The position numbers and the translations under genes are program-made. From positions 62,001-126,000 of the forward strand of contig CAVVFL010000012.1 in assembly GCA_963747375.1 (NCBI GenBank): DNA of 64,000 nt, read 5' to 3'. The DNA is from Sva-07 sp963747375 (GTDB lineage Bacteria; Actinomycetota; Acidimicrobiia; Acidimicrobiales; Ilumatobacteraceae). Shown here piece by piece: positions 41,784 through 52,104 of the stretch. Position 1 is the stretch's first letter; every line of letters starts with the position of its first letter. The notes beneath the pieces were generated by a model that was given only the letters and a program-made list of their open reading frames with translations, did no database searches and was not told the origin of the DNA.

Positions 41784-42320
41784 TCAGCTGTCCAGTCGAA
41801 CGAAGACCGCGACGGCGCTGAGCAGGCCCGTGATGCGTTCGACTCCCGCACGCCTCAGCCCATCGGCGTCCCAGCGGTCACCCGTCGGAGGTTCACTGAT
41901 CACGACGAGACCACCGGGACGAACCACACGTGCTGCCGCTTCCAGTGTCTCGGCCGGCGGACCGAACCCTCGGGCCACCGCCGCATCGAACAACGGGTCG
42001 GGGTGGAATACCCCGACGTCGACGGCCGTGACCGAGACACGCTCGCTCCAGCCCAGTCGCCGAACGATGCGCTCGAGGAAATCGGTACGTTTCGTGCGCC
42101 GATCGAGCAGCGTCACATGCAGGTCCGGTCGGGTACTCGCGATGACGAGTCCAGGCACTCCACCACCGGAGCCGAGATCGATCACACGAGCATCGGCCGG
42201 GAGTCCGTCGAGACTCTCGACGAATGCTCCAGCGTGTTCGATCACCTCGGCGATGGGACGTGCGCCGAGAAACCCGAGACGTTGGGCTTCGGTCAGCGCG
42301 TCGACGAGTCCGTCATCCAC
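41784..42320 (-). CDS. rsmG: 16S rRNA (guanine-N7)-methyltransferase RsmG
   Basis: 178 residues, shorter than the usual 205-240 because the N-terminal helical region is reduced. Core motifs: VIDLGSGGGVPGLVIASTRPD, LLDRRTKRTDFLERIV, VARGFGPPAETLEAA and GGLVVISEPP. It methylates G527 of 16S rRNA; loss gives low-level streptomycin resistance in other bacteria. Lies between jag and the parS/parA region, as in other actinobacteria. Confidence 0.93.
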   Translation of the reverse strand: MDDGLVDALTEAQRLGFLGARPIAEVIEHAGAFVESLDGLPADARVIDLGSGGGVPGLVIASTRPDLHVTLLDRRTKRTDFLERIVRRLGWSERVSVTAVDVGVFHPDPLFDAAVARGFGPPAETLEAAARVVRPGGLVVISEPPTGDRWDADGLRRAGVERITGLLSAVAVFVRLDS

Positions 42321-42360
42321 GCGGCAGCACCATCGACTCGGGACCGGTCACCCGGTGCTC

Positions 42361-43293
42361 TCAGGCCGGGTCGACGATGATGCGACGATCGGGGTCTTCG
42401 CCCACCGAGCGAGTGGTGACCCCGTCGATCTCGTTGAGGACGTCGTGGACGACCTTGCGATCGGCCGACGTCATCGGCTCCAGTGAACGGGCGGTACCCG
42501 ACGAGAGCACCTGGTCGGCAACATCGCGAGCGAACGAACCCAGGGCTGCTTCGCGGCGCTCCCGGTAGCCGGCCACGTCGACACGCAGGCGGGTCTCATG
42601 GTCGCCCAGGCGGCGCTGGGCGGCGACGCGAGCGAGATCCTGCACCGCGTTGAGTGTCCGACCGCCGGGACCGACGAGCAAGCCGAGTTCACTTCCGGTC
42701 ACGGTCACCTCGAGTTCGATACCGTCGACCTTCACCGCGACAGCGGCGTCCGCGCCGAATGCCGTCGTCAAACCCTCCATGAATGCGACGGCAGCGGTCC
42801 CCACTTCTTCGGGGGTCACCGTGGACTCGGGTCGCTCGTCGTTGGTCATCGTGGTCTCCTCGTTGCGCTTGCTGGTGGTGGTACGCCGACGCGAGCGCTG
42901 CGGCGTCGATGAGTCAGATGATGCAGTCGTACCGACGGCATCGTCCTGGACGGGCTCGCTGGTGTCGTTCGTCGAGGGCGTGCTCGCTGACTTGGGCGTC
43001 CTCGTCGATGACTTGGCCGGTGTCTTGGCCGGTGATTCGGACGACGACTCGGACACTGCCGACGTTGCGGAACCGTCGGAGCGGCCCCGACGGCGGCGCT
43101 CCTGCTTCGGGCGCACCTGAGCGGGGCGTACTCGCGCCCGCAGGCGTGCCTCCCCGCGAACCCGACCGAACAGCCCGGGTCGGGGCTCCTCGATCACGTC
43201 GAACTCGGCTTCATCGGCGGCCACGCCGAGTTGATCGAGGGCCGCCTCGCGGGCCGCATCGATGGTCTTCGCGGTGGTTTCTACCCACTCCAT
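42361..43293 (-). CDS. jag: Jag/KhpB RNA-binding protein (Jag-N, KH, R3H)
   Basis: 310 residues. Jag-N: MEWVETTAKTIDAAREAALDQLG and the FDVIEEPRPGLFGRVRGEARLRAR region; a long Ser/Thr/Lys-rich linker (residues about 70-150); a KH domain with GLLVGPGGRTLNAVQDLARV; R3H domain ETRLRVDVAGYRERREAALGSFARDVADQ and ending DRRIIVDPA. RNA-binding partner of KhpA, tied to cell-wall growth control and membrane protein genes. The linker is longer and more charged than in Firmicutes. Confidence 0.92.
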   Translation of the reverse strand: MEWVETTAKTIDAAREAALDQLGVAADEAEFDVIEEPRPGLFGRVRGEARLRARVRPAQVRPKQERRRRGRSDGSATSAVSESSSESPAKTPAKSSTRTPKSASTPSTNDTSEPVQDDAVGTTASSDSSTPQRSRRRTTTSKRNEETTMTNDERPESTVTPEEVGTAAVAFMEGLTTAFGADAAVAVKVDGIELEVTVTGSELGLLVGPGGRTLNAVQDLARVAAQRRLGDHETRLRVDVAGYRERREAALGSFARDVADQVLSSGTARSLEPMTSADRKVVHDVLNEIDGVTTRSVGEDPDRRIIVDPA

Positions 43294-43350
43294 GGATCAT
43301 TCACTTTCTGGTACGGGCAGCAGCGTCAACGACAGCGCTGCCAGGGGGCG

Positions 43351-44490
43351 TCAGGTCGACTTCTTGGGGGTCTTGGGGCGTGACGACTTGCCCGCCTTGG
43401 CTGCCTTGGCGCGTTGGGCCTCGGCCTCCTGGCGCGATGGTGTCGGACGGCCTTTCGCATTGGCTGATGGCGTCGGACGGTTCTTGGGCGGCGTGACACG
43501 CTTGCTGGTCACGTCCTTGCTGGCTGCCGGTGTGGCGTCCTTCTTCGATGCCGGCGACGCCTTCGATGACGCCTTCGATGACGAACCGGTACCGAGATCT
43601 CGTTTGGCTTGCGAGAACAGGCCACCGCTCTCGCCGTTCTTCTTGGCCTCCTCGCGCGCCGCCTCGCCTGCACGCTGAGCCTGGCGGCCGAGTGACTCGT
43701 CGTGGCCATAGAACGCACGGGTGATGTAGGCCTGCTGGGCAATGCGCAGCAACGTCTGGAAGAGGTAGTAGACGACCAGGGCGGACAGGAAGAAGATCTG
43801 GAAGACCGCAAAGAACACGGGCAGGTACTGCATCAACTTCTGCTGACCAACCGACATCGTCGGGCTGATCGAGGCGCGGGCGGCGACCATGCGCTGCTGG
43901 ACGAAGTACAGCGCGCCGAGCACCACCACGAGGAGCACATAGGGCAACGCCGCCACGAACCCGTTCGTGATCTCGACGGCAGCCGACTTCGAGAGGTCCA
44001 GACCCAGCGACATCATCTCGTGCAAGCCGTACAGCGACTTGTACAAGGCAGAGTCGAGCGACAGGTAGCGGGGGATGAACCCGGGGTCGAGAACTTCGTC
44101 AGGGCGATCGAATGCACCCCAGACCGCGTCGGAGATCGGTCGCGCCGAGCCCCGAGGAGCGTAGGTCAGACCCCGCAGCACCCGGAACATGATGATGAAG
44201 ACCGGCATCTGCGCCACCAGCGGCAGACAGGAGGCCATGGGATTGACCTTGTGCTCCTGGTAGAGCTTCATCATCTCTTCGTTGAGCTTGGTGCGGTCGT
44301 TGCGATACTCGTTCTGCAGCTTGCGCATCTCGGGCGCCAACCGCTGCATCTCGAGCATTCCCTTGGTGCTCTTGAGCGTCAGAGGTGTCGTAATCGCCAT
44401 CACGACGGCAGCGATGAGCGCAATGGCCAAGATGTAGCTGTCGGTGAAGCCGTAGAACCATGACAAGAGTGCGGCGGGGATTTCGAACAT
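43351..44490 (-). CDS. yidC: Membrane protein insertase YidC
   Basis: 379 residues. Core: PLTLKSTKGMLEMQRLAPEMRKLQNEYRNDRTKLNEEMMKLYQEHKVNPMASCLPLVAQMPVFIIMFRVL region at residues about 37-107, the hydrophilic-groove fold, then QQKLMQYLPVFFAVFQIFFLSALVVYY. The C-terminal 100 residues are Lys/Ala/Ser-rich and basic, a ribosome-binding tail. Four bp after yidC begins the yidD-terminal overlap order rpmH-rnpA-yidD-yidC-jag-rsmG. Confidence 0.95.
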   Translation of the reverse strand: MFEIPAALLSWFYGFTDSYILAIALIAAVVMAITTPLTLKSTKGMLEMQRLAPEMRKLQNEYRNDRTKLNEEMMKLYQEHKVNPMASCLPLVAQMPVFIIMFRVLRGLTYAPRGSARPISDAVWGAFDRPDEVLDPGFIPRYLSLDSALYKSLYGLHEMMSLGLDLSKSAAVEITNGFVAALPYVLLVVVLGALYFVQQRMVAARASISPTMSVGQQKLMQYLPVFFAVFQIFFLSALVVYYLFQTLLRIAQQAYITRAFYGHDESLGRQAQRAGEAAREEAKKNGESGGLFSQAKRDLGTGSSSKASSKASPASKKDATPAASKDVTSKRVTPPKNRPTPSANAKGRPTPSRQEAEAQRAKAAKAGKSSRPKTPKKST

Positions 44491-44493
44491 CGC

Positions 44494-44790
44494 TCAGTGG
44501 TCCTTTTGGACGTGGGGCATCGGATGGGCACTGCCGGTGGATGCAACGGAGCGGCCGGCAGCGTGTGAATCAGCCTCGGGAACCGGATCGAAGCCCGACG
44601 GACCGAGCGGTCGACAACGCACCAGACGACGAACGGTCAACCACGATCCCCGCACCGTGCCGTGCACTTCGTAGGCCTCGTGGGCATACGCCGAACAGGT
44701 CGGGTAGAAACGACAGGGCGACGGACGCCCGGAAAATGCCCGCTGGTACGCCTCGATCCACGACAGCGCACGACGCTGCATCCAGGTCAT
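44494..44790 (-). CDS. yidD: Membrane protein insertion efficiency factor YidD
   Basis: 98 residues. SWIEAYQRAFSGRPSPCRFYPTCSAYAHEAYEVHG is the family signature (from residue 10), with three cysteines in CRFYPTCSAY and C in RLVRCRPLGPSGFDPVP. ATG 44790 overlaps the rnpA stop as ATGA. Peripheral membrane factor that aids YidC/Sec insertion. Confidence 0.94.
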   Translation of the reverse strand: MTWMQRRALSWIEAYQRAFSGRPSPCRFYPTCSAYAHEAYEVHGTVRGSWLTVRRLVRCRPLGPSGFDPVPEADSHAAGRSVASTGSAHPMPHVQKDH

Positions 44791-45122
44791 GGCGCTGTGG
44801 TCGATCGGGCCACAAGCTCGAGCATCAGGTTCTGCAGACTCTGCTCGAGTTCTGGGAACGTACGTTCGGTGGCGCGAGGGCTGGCGCCGATGAGCAGGAG
44901 CCCCGGCGGCACCTCGCAGTCGCGCAGTACCGCTCGTAGCCGCCGGCGCAGCAGATTGCGCTGGACGGCGGACCCGGTGGCGCGACCGATGGCGAATGCC
45001 ACCTGTGGTGGAACCACCTCGGAATCGGGAACGAACGAGCACCAGAGCGGATCGATCCGCACACGCACGCCGTCTCGCCGGAGGCGAATGAAAGCGTCGC
45101 GTTCGCGAATCCGGCCGATCAA
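44787..45122 (-). CDS. rnpA: Ribonuclease P protein component
   Basis: 111 residues from TTG 45122. The core RNR motif is present as RATGSAVQRNLLRRRLRAVLRD, with the usual PPQVAFAIGR before it. TTG 45122 overlaps the rpmH stop as TTGA and gives the expected N-terminus (LIGRIRERDAFIRLRRDGVRV); a longer frame upstream would be antisense-like sequence within rpmH. With the RNase P RNA it matures tRNA 5' ends. Confidence 0.93.
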   Translation of the reverse strand: MIGRIRERDAFIRLRRDGVRVRIDPLWCSFVPDSEVVPPQVAFAIGRATGSAVQRNLLRRRLRAVLRDCEVPPGLLLIGASPRATERTFPELEQSLQNLMLELVARSTTAP

Positions 45123-45253
45123 GCCGACAGACGGGCGCGGCCCTTGGCGCGACGGGATTTCAGCACGGCGCGGCCGGCCCGGGTGCTCATGCGCGCACGG
45201 AAGCCGTGTTTGCGGGCTCGGCGGCGGTTGTTGGGCTGATAGGTACGCTTCAC
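45119..45253 (-). CDS. rpmH: 50S ribosomal protein bL34
   Basis: 44 residues: KRTYQPNNRRRARKHGFRARM from residue 2, ending RAKGRARLSA. GTG 45253 with GGAG 6 nt upstream. First gene of the leftward cluster from the origin. Confidence 0.97.
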   Translation of the reverse strand: MKRTYQPNNRRRARKHGFRARMSTRAGRAVLKSRRAKGRARLSA

Positions 45254-45589
45254 GACGATCTCCGGACACTTCTCGATGCAGGAATCACGAACTGCGCAGG
45301 GAACCACGCGATCCACCTGCACAGACTGACCTGCCAAGGCTACGGCCACGCGTGCACTTGCGCCAACCATCCGGGCAAACCACACGCGTGTAAGTTGTCC
45401 ACAGGACCGATCGTGACGCGTCTTCCCAGCGTAAGGGCCATGAAGTGCAGTATTCAGGTGTCGACGGAGCGAAGTTTTCCTCCGACGAACGACGTGGTAG
45501 GTTCATCCGCCCGCCCACTCTTCGGCACATGTCCACATCGTGTGGACAACCGTGTGGACTGTCGGTGGTGCAGATCGGGAGATGGCCAG
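45254..45589. promoter_or_regulatory. rpmH-dnaA intergenic region with DnaA boxes
   Basis: 336 bp with divergent promoters for rpmH and dnaA. DnaA boxes: TTGTCCACA at 45395-45403 (exact); an inverted pair ATGTCCACA 45529-45537 and TGTGGACAA 45541-45549 (the second exact) 3 bp apart; and TGTGGACTG at 45553-45561. The last three lie just before dnaA (start 45590) and suit autorepression by DnaA. The left 140 bp hold nothing I recognise. Confidence 0.75.
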
Positions 45590-46969
45590 GTGAGCGAGAG
45601 CACAGACGTGTGGACCCAGGTGACGTTGTCGTTGCGTTCACAACTCGCCGAGTCCGTCTGGTTCTCGACCTTTCAGGATGTGTCACCGTTGGAATCCGAT
45701 TCCGACACGCTGCGACTGCTCGCTCCGAGCGCGTACGTCCGTGATCGGATCCTGACCCGATACCTCCCGCTCGTCACCGCCGCCCTGGAGGATGCCAACG
45801 AGGGCCACCGCCGGGTGGAGATCGACGTCGAGACCGGAGAAGCCGTCATCGAGGTCGACACCACCTCGTTCGACGACAACGCGTCCGACGTCGACACTGC
45901 CGCCCGGCCCGACGAACGATCGTCACAGCGATCGTTGCTCCTCGACGAGGCTGGATTGAATCCCCGCTACACCTTCGAAACGTTCGTGAAGGGCGCATCA
46001 AACCAGTTCGCACTCGCAGCCGCCCTGCGCGTCGCCGAAACCCCCGGGCGCAGCTACAACCCGCTGTTCATCTACGGATCGGCCGGTCTGGGCAAGACCC
46101 ATCTGCTCCACGCGATCGGCCACTACGTCCACTCCAACTACCAACATCACGAGGTCAGGTACGTCTCGACCGAGACGTTCATGAACGAATACGTCGACGC
46201 GATCCGCCAGAACACCACCAACTCACTGCGCCGCCGGTACCGCGACATCGACGTGCTGCTGATCGACGACATCCAGTTCATTGCCGGCAAGGAAGGGCTC
46301 CAGGAGGAGTTCTTCCACACGTTCAACTCCCTGCACGGCGCCAACAAGCAGGTCGTGATCTCGTCCGACCGCATGCCCGACGCCATTCCGACGCTCGAGG
46401 AACGTCTTCGAGGTCGCTTCAAGTGGGGCCTGATCACCGACATCCAGCCACCCGACCTCGAGACGCGCCTCGCCATCTTGCGCAACAAGTCCGAACGTGA
46501 CCGCGTGATGGTGCCCGACGAGACGCTCGAGTTCATCGCCACCAACATCGCCACCAACATCCGCGAACTCGAAGGCGCACTGATCCGGGTCACCGCCTAC
46601 GCCAGTTTGAACCAGGTGCCGATCACGACCGATCTGGCCCAGACGCAACTCGCTGATCTGCTCAACGACAGCAAGCCCAAGGCCCGTACCGACGAGGAGT
46701 TGCTGGCCGACATCGCAGCCATCTTGAAGTTCCCGGTCGAGGACCTCAAGGGTCGCAGCCGGCAGCGTCCACTCGTGACCGGGCGCCAGATCGCCATGTA
46801 CGTGTTCCGCGAACTGACCGATCTGAGCTATCCCGCGATTGCACGCCTGTTCGGCGGACGTGACCACACCACGGTCATCCACGCCAACGAGAAGATCCAG
46901 CGTCTGATGAGCGAGCGCAAACAGATCTACGACCAGGTCACCGATCTCCTGCAGCAGCTCAAGGCATGA
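45590..46969 (+). CDS. dnaA: Chromosomal replication initiator DnaA
   Basis: 459 residues from GTG 45590 (GGGAG 9 nt upstream). Domain I (VWTQVTLSLRSQLAESVWFSTF), a short acidic domain II (about 85-120), AAA+ domain III with Walker A GSAGLGKTHLLHAIG (163-170 core), Walker B VLLIDDIQFIAGKEG, and domain IV with the DNA-binding signature FGGRDHTTVIHANEKI. It binds the boxes on both sides of this gene. A GTG start and short domain II (about 35 residues) are the only modest peculiarities. Confidence 0.98.
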   Translation: MSESTDVWTQVTLSLRSQLAESVWFSTFQDVSPLESDSDTLRLLAPSAYVRDRILTRYLPLVTAALEDANEGHRRVEIDVETGEAVIEVDTTSFDDNASDVDTAARPDERSSQRSLLLDEAGLNPRYTFETFVKGASNQFALAAALRVAETPGRSYNPLFIYGSAGLGKTHLLHAIGHYVHSNYQHHEVRYVSTETFMNEYVDAIRQNTTNSLRRRYRDIDVLLIDDIQFIAGKEGLQEEFFHTFNSLHGANKQVVISSDRMPDAIPTLEERLRGRFKWGLITDIQPPDLETRLAILRNKSERDRVMVPDETLEFIATNIATNIRELEGALIRVTAYASLNQVPITTDLAQTQLADLLNDSKPKARTDEELLADIAAILKFPVEDLKGRSRQRPLVTGRQIAMYVFRELTDLSYPAIARLFGGRDHTTVIHANEKIQRLMSERKQIYDQVTDLLQQLKA

Positions 46970-47225
46970 GCTGGCCACGGAATGGATCTGCGCCGCGAAC
47001 AACGTTGGGGACGCGGATGGGACAACACCGTGATCATCGGTGGACATCGCACGGTTGTCCACCGGACTACAACGTCGTCATTCCCGACGTGTGGATCACC
47101 GCCCCATCCCGTGTGGACGCCGACAACGGTCCTACGCTGCATCGACGCGTGCTTGTCCCCAATCCACAGCACCTACTACTGACATTGAACATTGAGACAT
47201 CCATGCATGAGGAGAAGTGCCCACT
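46970..47225. other. oriC: Replication origin oriC (dnaA-dnaN intergenic)
   Basis: 256 bp between dnaA and dnaN, the usual actinobacterial origin position. Box-like sites: TTGTCCACC 47055, TGTGGATCA 47090, TGTGGACGC 47112, TTGTCCCCA 47153 and CAATCCACA 47160, all degenerate by one or two bases. They are followed by the most AT-rich stretch of the gap (about 47172-47208, with GACATTGAACATTGAGACAT), a candidate unwinding element. The degenerate boxes here contrast with exact ones on the other side of dnaA, so the origin could extend over both gaps. Confidence 0.75.
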
Positions 47226-48320
47226 GTGAAGTTTCGTTGCGAACGTGATGTTCTCGCCGACGCCGTCGGTTCTGCCGGACGTGCGGCCACGAACCGCACC
47301 GGCACGCTGCCGGTGCTTGCCGGCGTCCGCATGGAGGTCGAGGGTGACCGTCTCACCGTCACCGGCACCGATCTCGAGCTGACGATTCGCCTGACGGTCG
47401 ACGTCGGTGGCGAACGCGATGGTGCCGTCGTGGTGCCTGCCCGCCTCGTCGGCGACATCGTCAAGGCCCTGCCGGCCGGCGCTGTGTCGGTCGAGCTCCA
47501 CGACGACGAGGTGTCGATCAGTGCCGGTCGATCGCAGTTCTCGGTGCGTCCGCTGTCGCTCGACGACTACCCCGCGCAGAGCGAACCGGCCGCCGACGCG
47601 GTCACGATGCCTGCCGCCATGGTCGCCGATGCGCTACGCCAGGTCGTCCGCGCCGCGTCGACGGACGACGCCCGCGCCGTGCTGACGGGTGTGCTTCTCT
47701 CGTCGGAGGACGACGGGCTGCGCATGGTGGCGACCGACTCGTACCGCCTCGCCGTTCGCGACCTGCCGGGCACCACGGTGCTGGCGGCGGGCAAGAATGT
47801 GTTGATCCCCGGCCGCGCCCTCAACGAGTTGCAGCGGGTGATGGGTGACGCGGAGGAACTGAGCGTGCGACTCGGGGAGCGTGAGGCGACGTTCGAAGCC
47901 GGCGGCACCCGACTCAGCACTCGGCTGATCGAGGGCGAATTCCCGAACTATCGCAATCTGTTGCCGTCGAGCTATCCGAACCTGTTGACGGTCGGCAAGG
48001 CCGCGATGCTCGAAGCGATCCGCCGGGTGAAGATTCTCGCCCAGGACTCCACGCCGGTACGTCTGACGCTCGGTGGCGACACGGTGCAACTCACGGCGAT
48101 CACCCAGGACGTCGGCAACGCGGCCGAGGAGATCGACGCGAGCTACGACGGCACCGAGATGACGGTGGCGTTCAACCCCGATTATCTCGCAGCCGGCATC
48201 GACGCCATCGACAGCGACGACGTGACGCTGGCAACGATGGACCCGATGAAGCCTGCCGTGCTGCGTGGCGTCGGTCGTGACGAGTACCTGTACCTCCTGA
48301 TGCCCGTCCGCGTGCCGTAA
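47226..48320 (+). CDS. dnaN: DNA polymerase III beta sliding clamp
   Basis: 364 residues from GTG 47226, giving the expected KFRCERDVLADAVGSAGRA start; another GTG at 47217 is too near GAGGAG. Three clamp domains are complete: NRTGTLPVLAGVRMEVEGD, VVRAASTDDARAVLTGVLL, and the C-terminal DDVTLATMDPMKPAVLRG with YLYLLMPVRV, which forms the protein-binding pocket. Confidence 0.98.
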   Translation: MKFRCERDVLADAVGSAGRAATNRTGTLPVLAGVRMEVEGDRLTVTGTDLELTIRLTVDVGGERDGAVVVPARLVGDIVKALPAGAVSVELHDDEVSISAGRSQFSVRPLSLDDYPAQSEPAADAVTMPAAMVADALRQVVRAASTDDARAVLTGVLLSSEDDGLRMVATDSYRLAVRDLPGTTVLAAGKNVLIPGRALNELQRVMGDAEELSVRLGEREATFEAGGTRLSTRLIEGEFPNYRNLLPSSYPNLLTVGKAAMLEAIRRVKILAQDSTPVRLTLGGDTVQLTAITQDVGNAAEEIDASYDGTEMTVAFNPDYLAAGIDAIDSDDVTLATMDPMKPAVLRGVGRDEYLYLLMPVRVP

Positions 48321-48324
48321 TGCG

Positions 48325-49413
48325 GTGATCATCGAGCATCTGGAGTTGGTCGACTTCCGGAACTATGTCACGGGATCGTTCGAGCTGCACTCCGGCACCA
48401 CGGTGGTCATCGGCGACAACGGTCAGGGCAAGACCAACCTTGCCGAAGCTCTTGCGTTCCTCGCGACGCTGACGAGTTTTCGGTCGGCGCCGACCGATGC
48501 CTTGATCAGAGCCGGCGCCGGCAGCGCCATCATTCGGGCAACGATTCGACAGGACGACGGACGTCAGACACTCATCGAGGTCGAGCTCGTTGCCGTCGGT
48601 CGAAATCGCGTGCAGGTGAACCGACAGCGGCTTGCTCGCGTACGCGATCTCCTCGGTGCCGTTCGGGTCACCGTGTTCTCGCCGGACGATCTGATCCTCG
48701 TGAAGGGCAGTCCCGGTGATCGACGCCGGTACCTGGACGACACACTGGTCGCCTTGGCAACGAAGTACGACTCGGTGCGCCTCGAGATCGACCGGATCGT
48801 GCGTCAACGCAACACACTGCTCAAGCAGGCCGGTGGTCGTCTCACCGACGAGATCGAGGTGACGCTCGACGTCTGGGACGCGAAGTTCGCCGAGATCGCC
48901 GATCAGTTCGGCTACGCCCGCGCCACGCTGGTCGCGCGGCTCACCCCGATGGTGCAGGAGGCCTATGAACAGCTGGCAGGCACGCCGACGCCACTCGACC
49001 TGCGCTACGAGCCCGAGTGGCGTTCCGGAGGTCTTGCTGCGGCGCTGATGACGGCCCGACCACTCGATGTTCGTCGCGGTGTGAGCACGGTCGGTCCCCA
49101 TCGCGACGAGCTGCACATGACCATCAACGGACTACCGAGTCGCACCCATGCATCGCAGGGTGAGCAGCGCACCCTGGCGCTGGCGCTGAGGCTGGCCGGT
49201 CATCGTCTGGTCGCCGACCGAACCGCCGAGGCCCCGGTGCTGGTGCTCGACGATGTGCTGTCGGAACTCGACGATCACCGTGCCACGGCCCTGCTCGAGC
49301 ATCTTCCGCCCGGCCAGGTGGTGATCACGACCGCGAGCGACCTGCCGCCGGCCGCGCACGTCGACCACGTCCTGCGCGTCGTCGCCGGTCACGTCAGCTT
49401 CGATCCCTCCTGA
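48325..49413 (+). CDS. recF: DNA replication and repair protein RecF
   Basis: 362 residues, SMC-like ATPase. Walker A VIGDNGQGKTNLAEALAFL, signature VSTVGPHRDELHMTINGL, THASQGEQRTLALALRLA and Walker B VLVLDDVLSELDDHR. GTG 48325, 4 bp after dnaN. Loads RecA at gaps. Confidence 0.97.
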   Translation: MIIEHLELVDFRNYVTGSFELHSGTTVVIGDNGQGKTNLAEALAFLATLTSFRSAPTDALIRAGAGSAIIRATIRQDDGRQTLIEVELVAVGRNRVQVNRQRLARVRDLLGAVRVTVFSPDDLILVKGSPGDRRRYLDDTLVALATKYDSVRLEIDRIVRQRNTLLKQAGGRLTDEIEVTLDVWDAKFAEIADQFGYARATLVARLTPMVQEAYEQLAGTPTPLDLRYEPEWRSGGLAAALMTARPLDVRRGVSTVGPHRDELHMTINGLPSRTHASQGEQRTLALALRLAGHRLVADRTAEAPVLVLDDVLSELDDHRATALLEHLPPGQVVITTASDLPPAAHVDHVLRVVAGHVSFDPS

Positions 49414-49420
49414 CGCCCCG

Positions 49421-49455
49421 TTCCCCGATTTCCCGTTCCCCGATTTCCCGTTCCC
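49421..49455. repeat. Two tandem copies of a 15-mer TTCCCCGATTTCCCG
   Basis: TTCCCCGATTTCCCG at 49421-49435 and 49436-49450, followed by a partial third copy (TTCCC). Starts 7 bp after recF. Confidence 0.9.
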
Positions 49456-49459
49456 ACCT

Positions 49460-49508
49460 GAAATTCGGAGCCGAAGGTGCGCTGAGCGCGACATTCGCTC
49501 CGAATTTC
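49460..49508. promoter_or_regulatory. 12-bp inverted repeat upstream of the DUF721 gene
   Basis: GAAATTCGGAGC (49460-49471) and GCTCCGAATTTC (49497-49508) are perfect inverted copies with 25 bp between. The second arm ends 9 bp before a -10-like TAGGTT, so this could be an operator or a recF terminator. Confidence 0.55.
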
Positions 49509-49517
49509 GGGACGGGG

Positions 49518-49523
49518 TAGGTT
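49518..49523 (+). promoter_or_regulatory. Leaderless -10 hexamer TAGGTT for the DUF721 gene
   Basis: TAGGTT followed by 6 nt and GTG 49530; no Shine-Dalgarno. Confidence 0.5.
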
Positions 49524-49529
49524 GGACTC

Positions 49530-49847
49530 GTGGCCGAGCCTGTTCCGATCTCCCGGTCGCTCGACTCGATCATGAAGTCGCTGCGTGGAACCGATCGCAT
49601 CCAGATCGGAGGGGTCTTCGGGCGATGGGACGATGCCGTCGGACCGACGGTTGCGGCACACGTCCGACCGGTCCGCCTCGACGATGGTGTGCTCACGGTG
49701 GAGGCCGACGAGCCGGCCTGGGCAACACAGGTGAAGTTCCTGAGCGGCACGATCACGGCGCGGCTCGCCGAAGTCGCCGACGTCCAGATCGAACGGCTCG
49801 AGGTGCGCGTCGCGCGGTCATCGCGACCGTCGTCTCGGACATCCTGA
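49530..49847 (+). CDS. DUF721 protein of the dnaA-gyrB cluster
   Basis: 105 residues. The fold signature is IQIGGVFGRWDDAVGPTVAAHVRPVRLDDGVLTVEADEPAWATQVKFL (residues about 25-72), found between recF and gyrB across actinobacteria (Rv0004 in M. tuberculosis). Related proteins are thought to load or assist the replicative helicase (DciA type). It is short: M. tuberculosis has a long N-terminal extension that is absent here. Confidence 0.87.
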   Translation: MAEPVPISRSLDSIMKSLRGTDRIQIGGVFGRWDDAVGPTVAAHVRPVRLDDGVLTVEADEPAWATQVKFLSGTITARLAEVADVQIERLEVRVARSSRPSSRTS

Positions 49848-50035
49848 GGGCACGCATCGCGAACCCCGTGTGCCCCGACTCCGTGACACCCCGCTGGTAG
49901 GCTGGGAACCACTCGCGATGCAGCGTGGGCGCCGTTTCGACAGGTATGTCGAGGGTCGGCCGACCTCGCTGTTCGCCTCAACAACGTGTCCCCGCGGGGG
50001 CATTCCGCCAGACACCCAGAAGTATCGAGGTACGA

Positions 50036-52066
<2,031 letters not shown>

Positions 52067-52104
52067 TCCGCCCGCGACGACCTGCCTGAAACGAATCACC
52101 ACGC

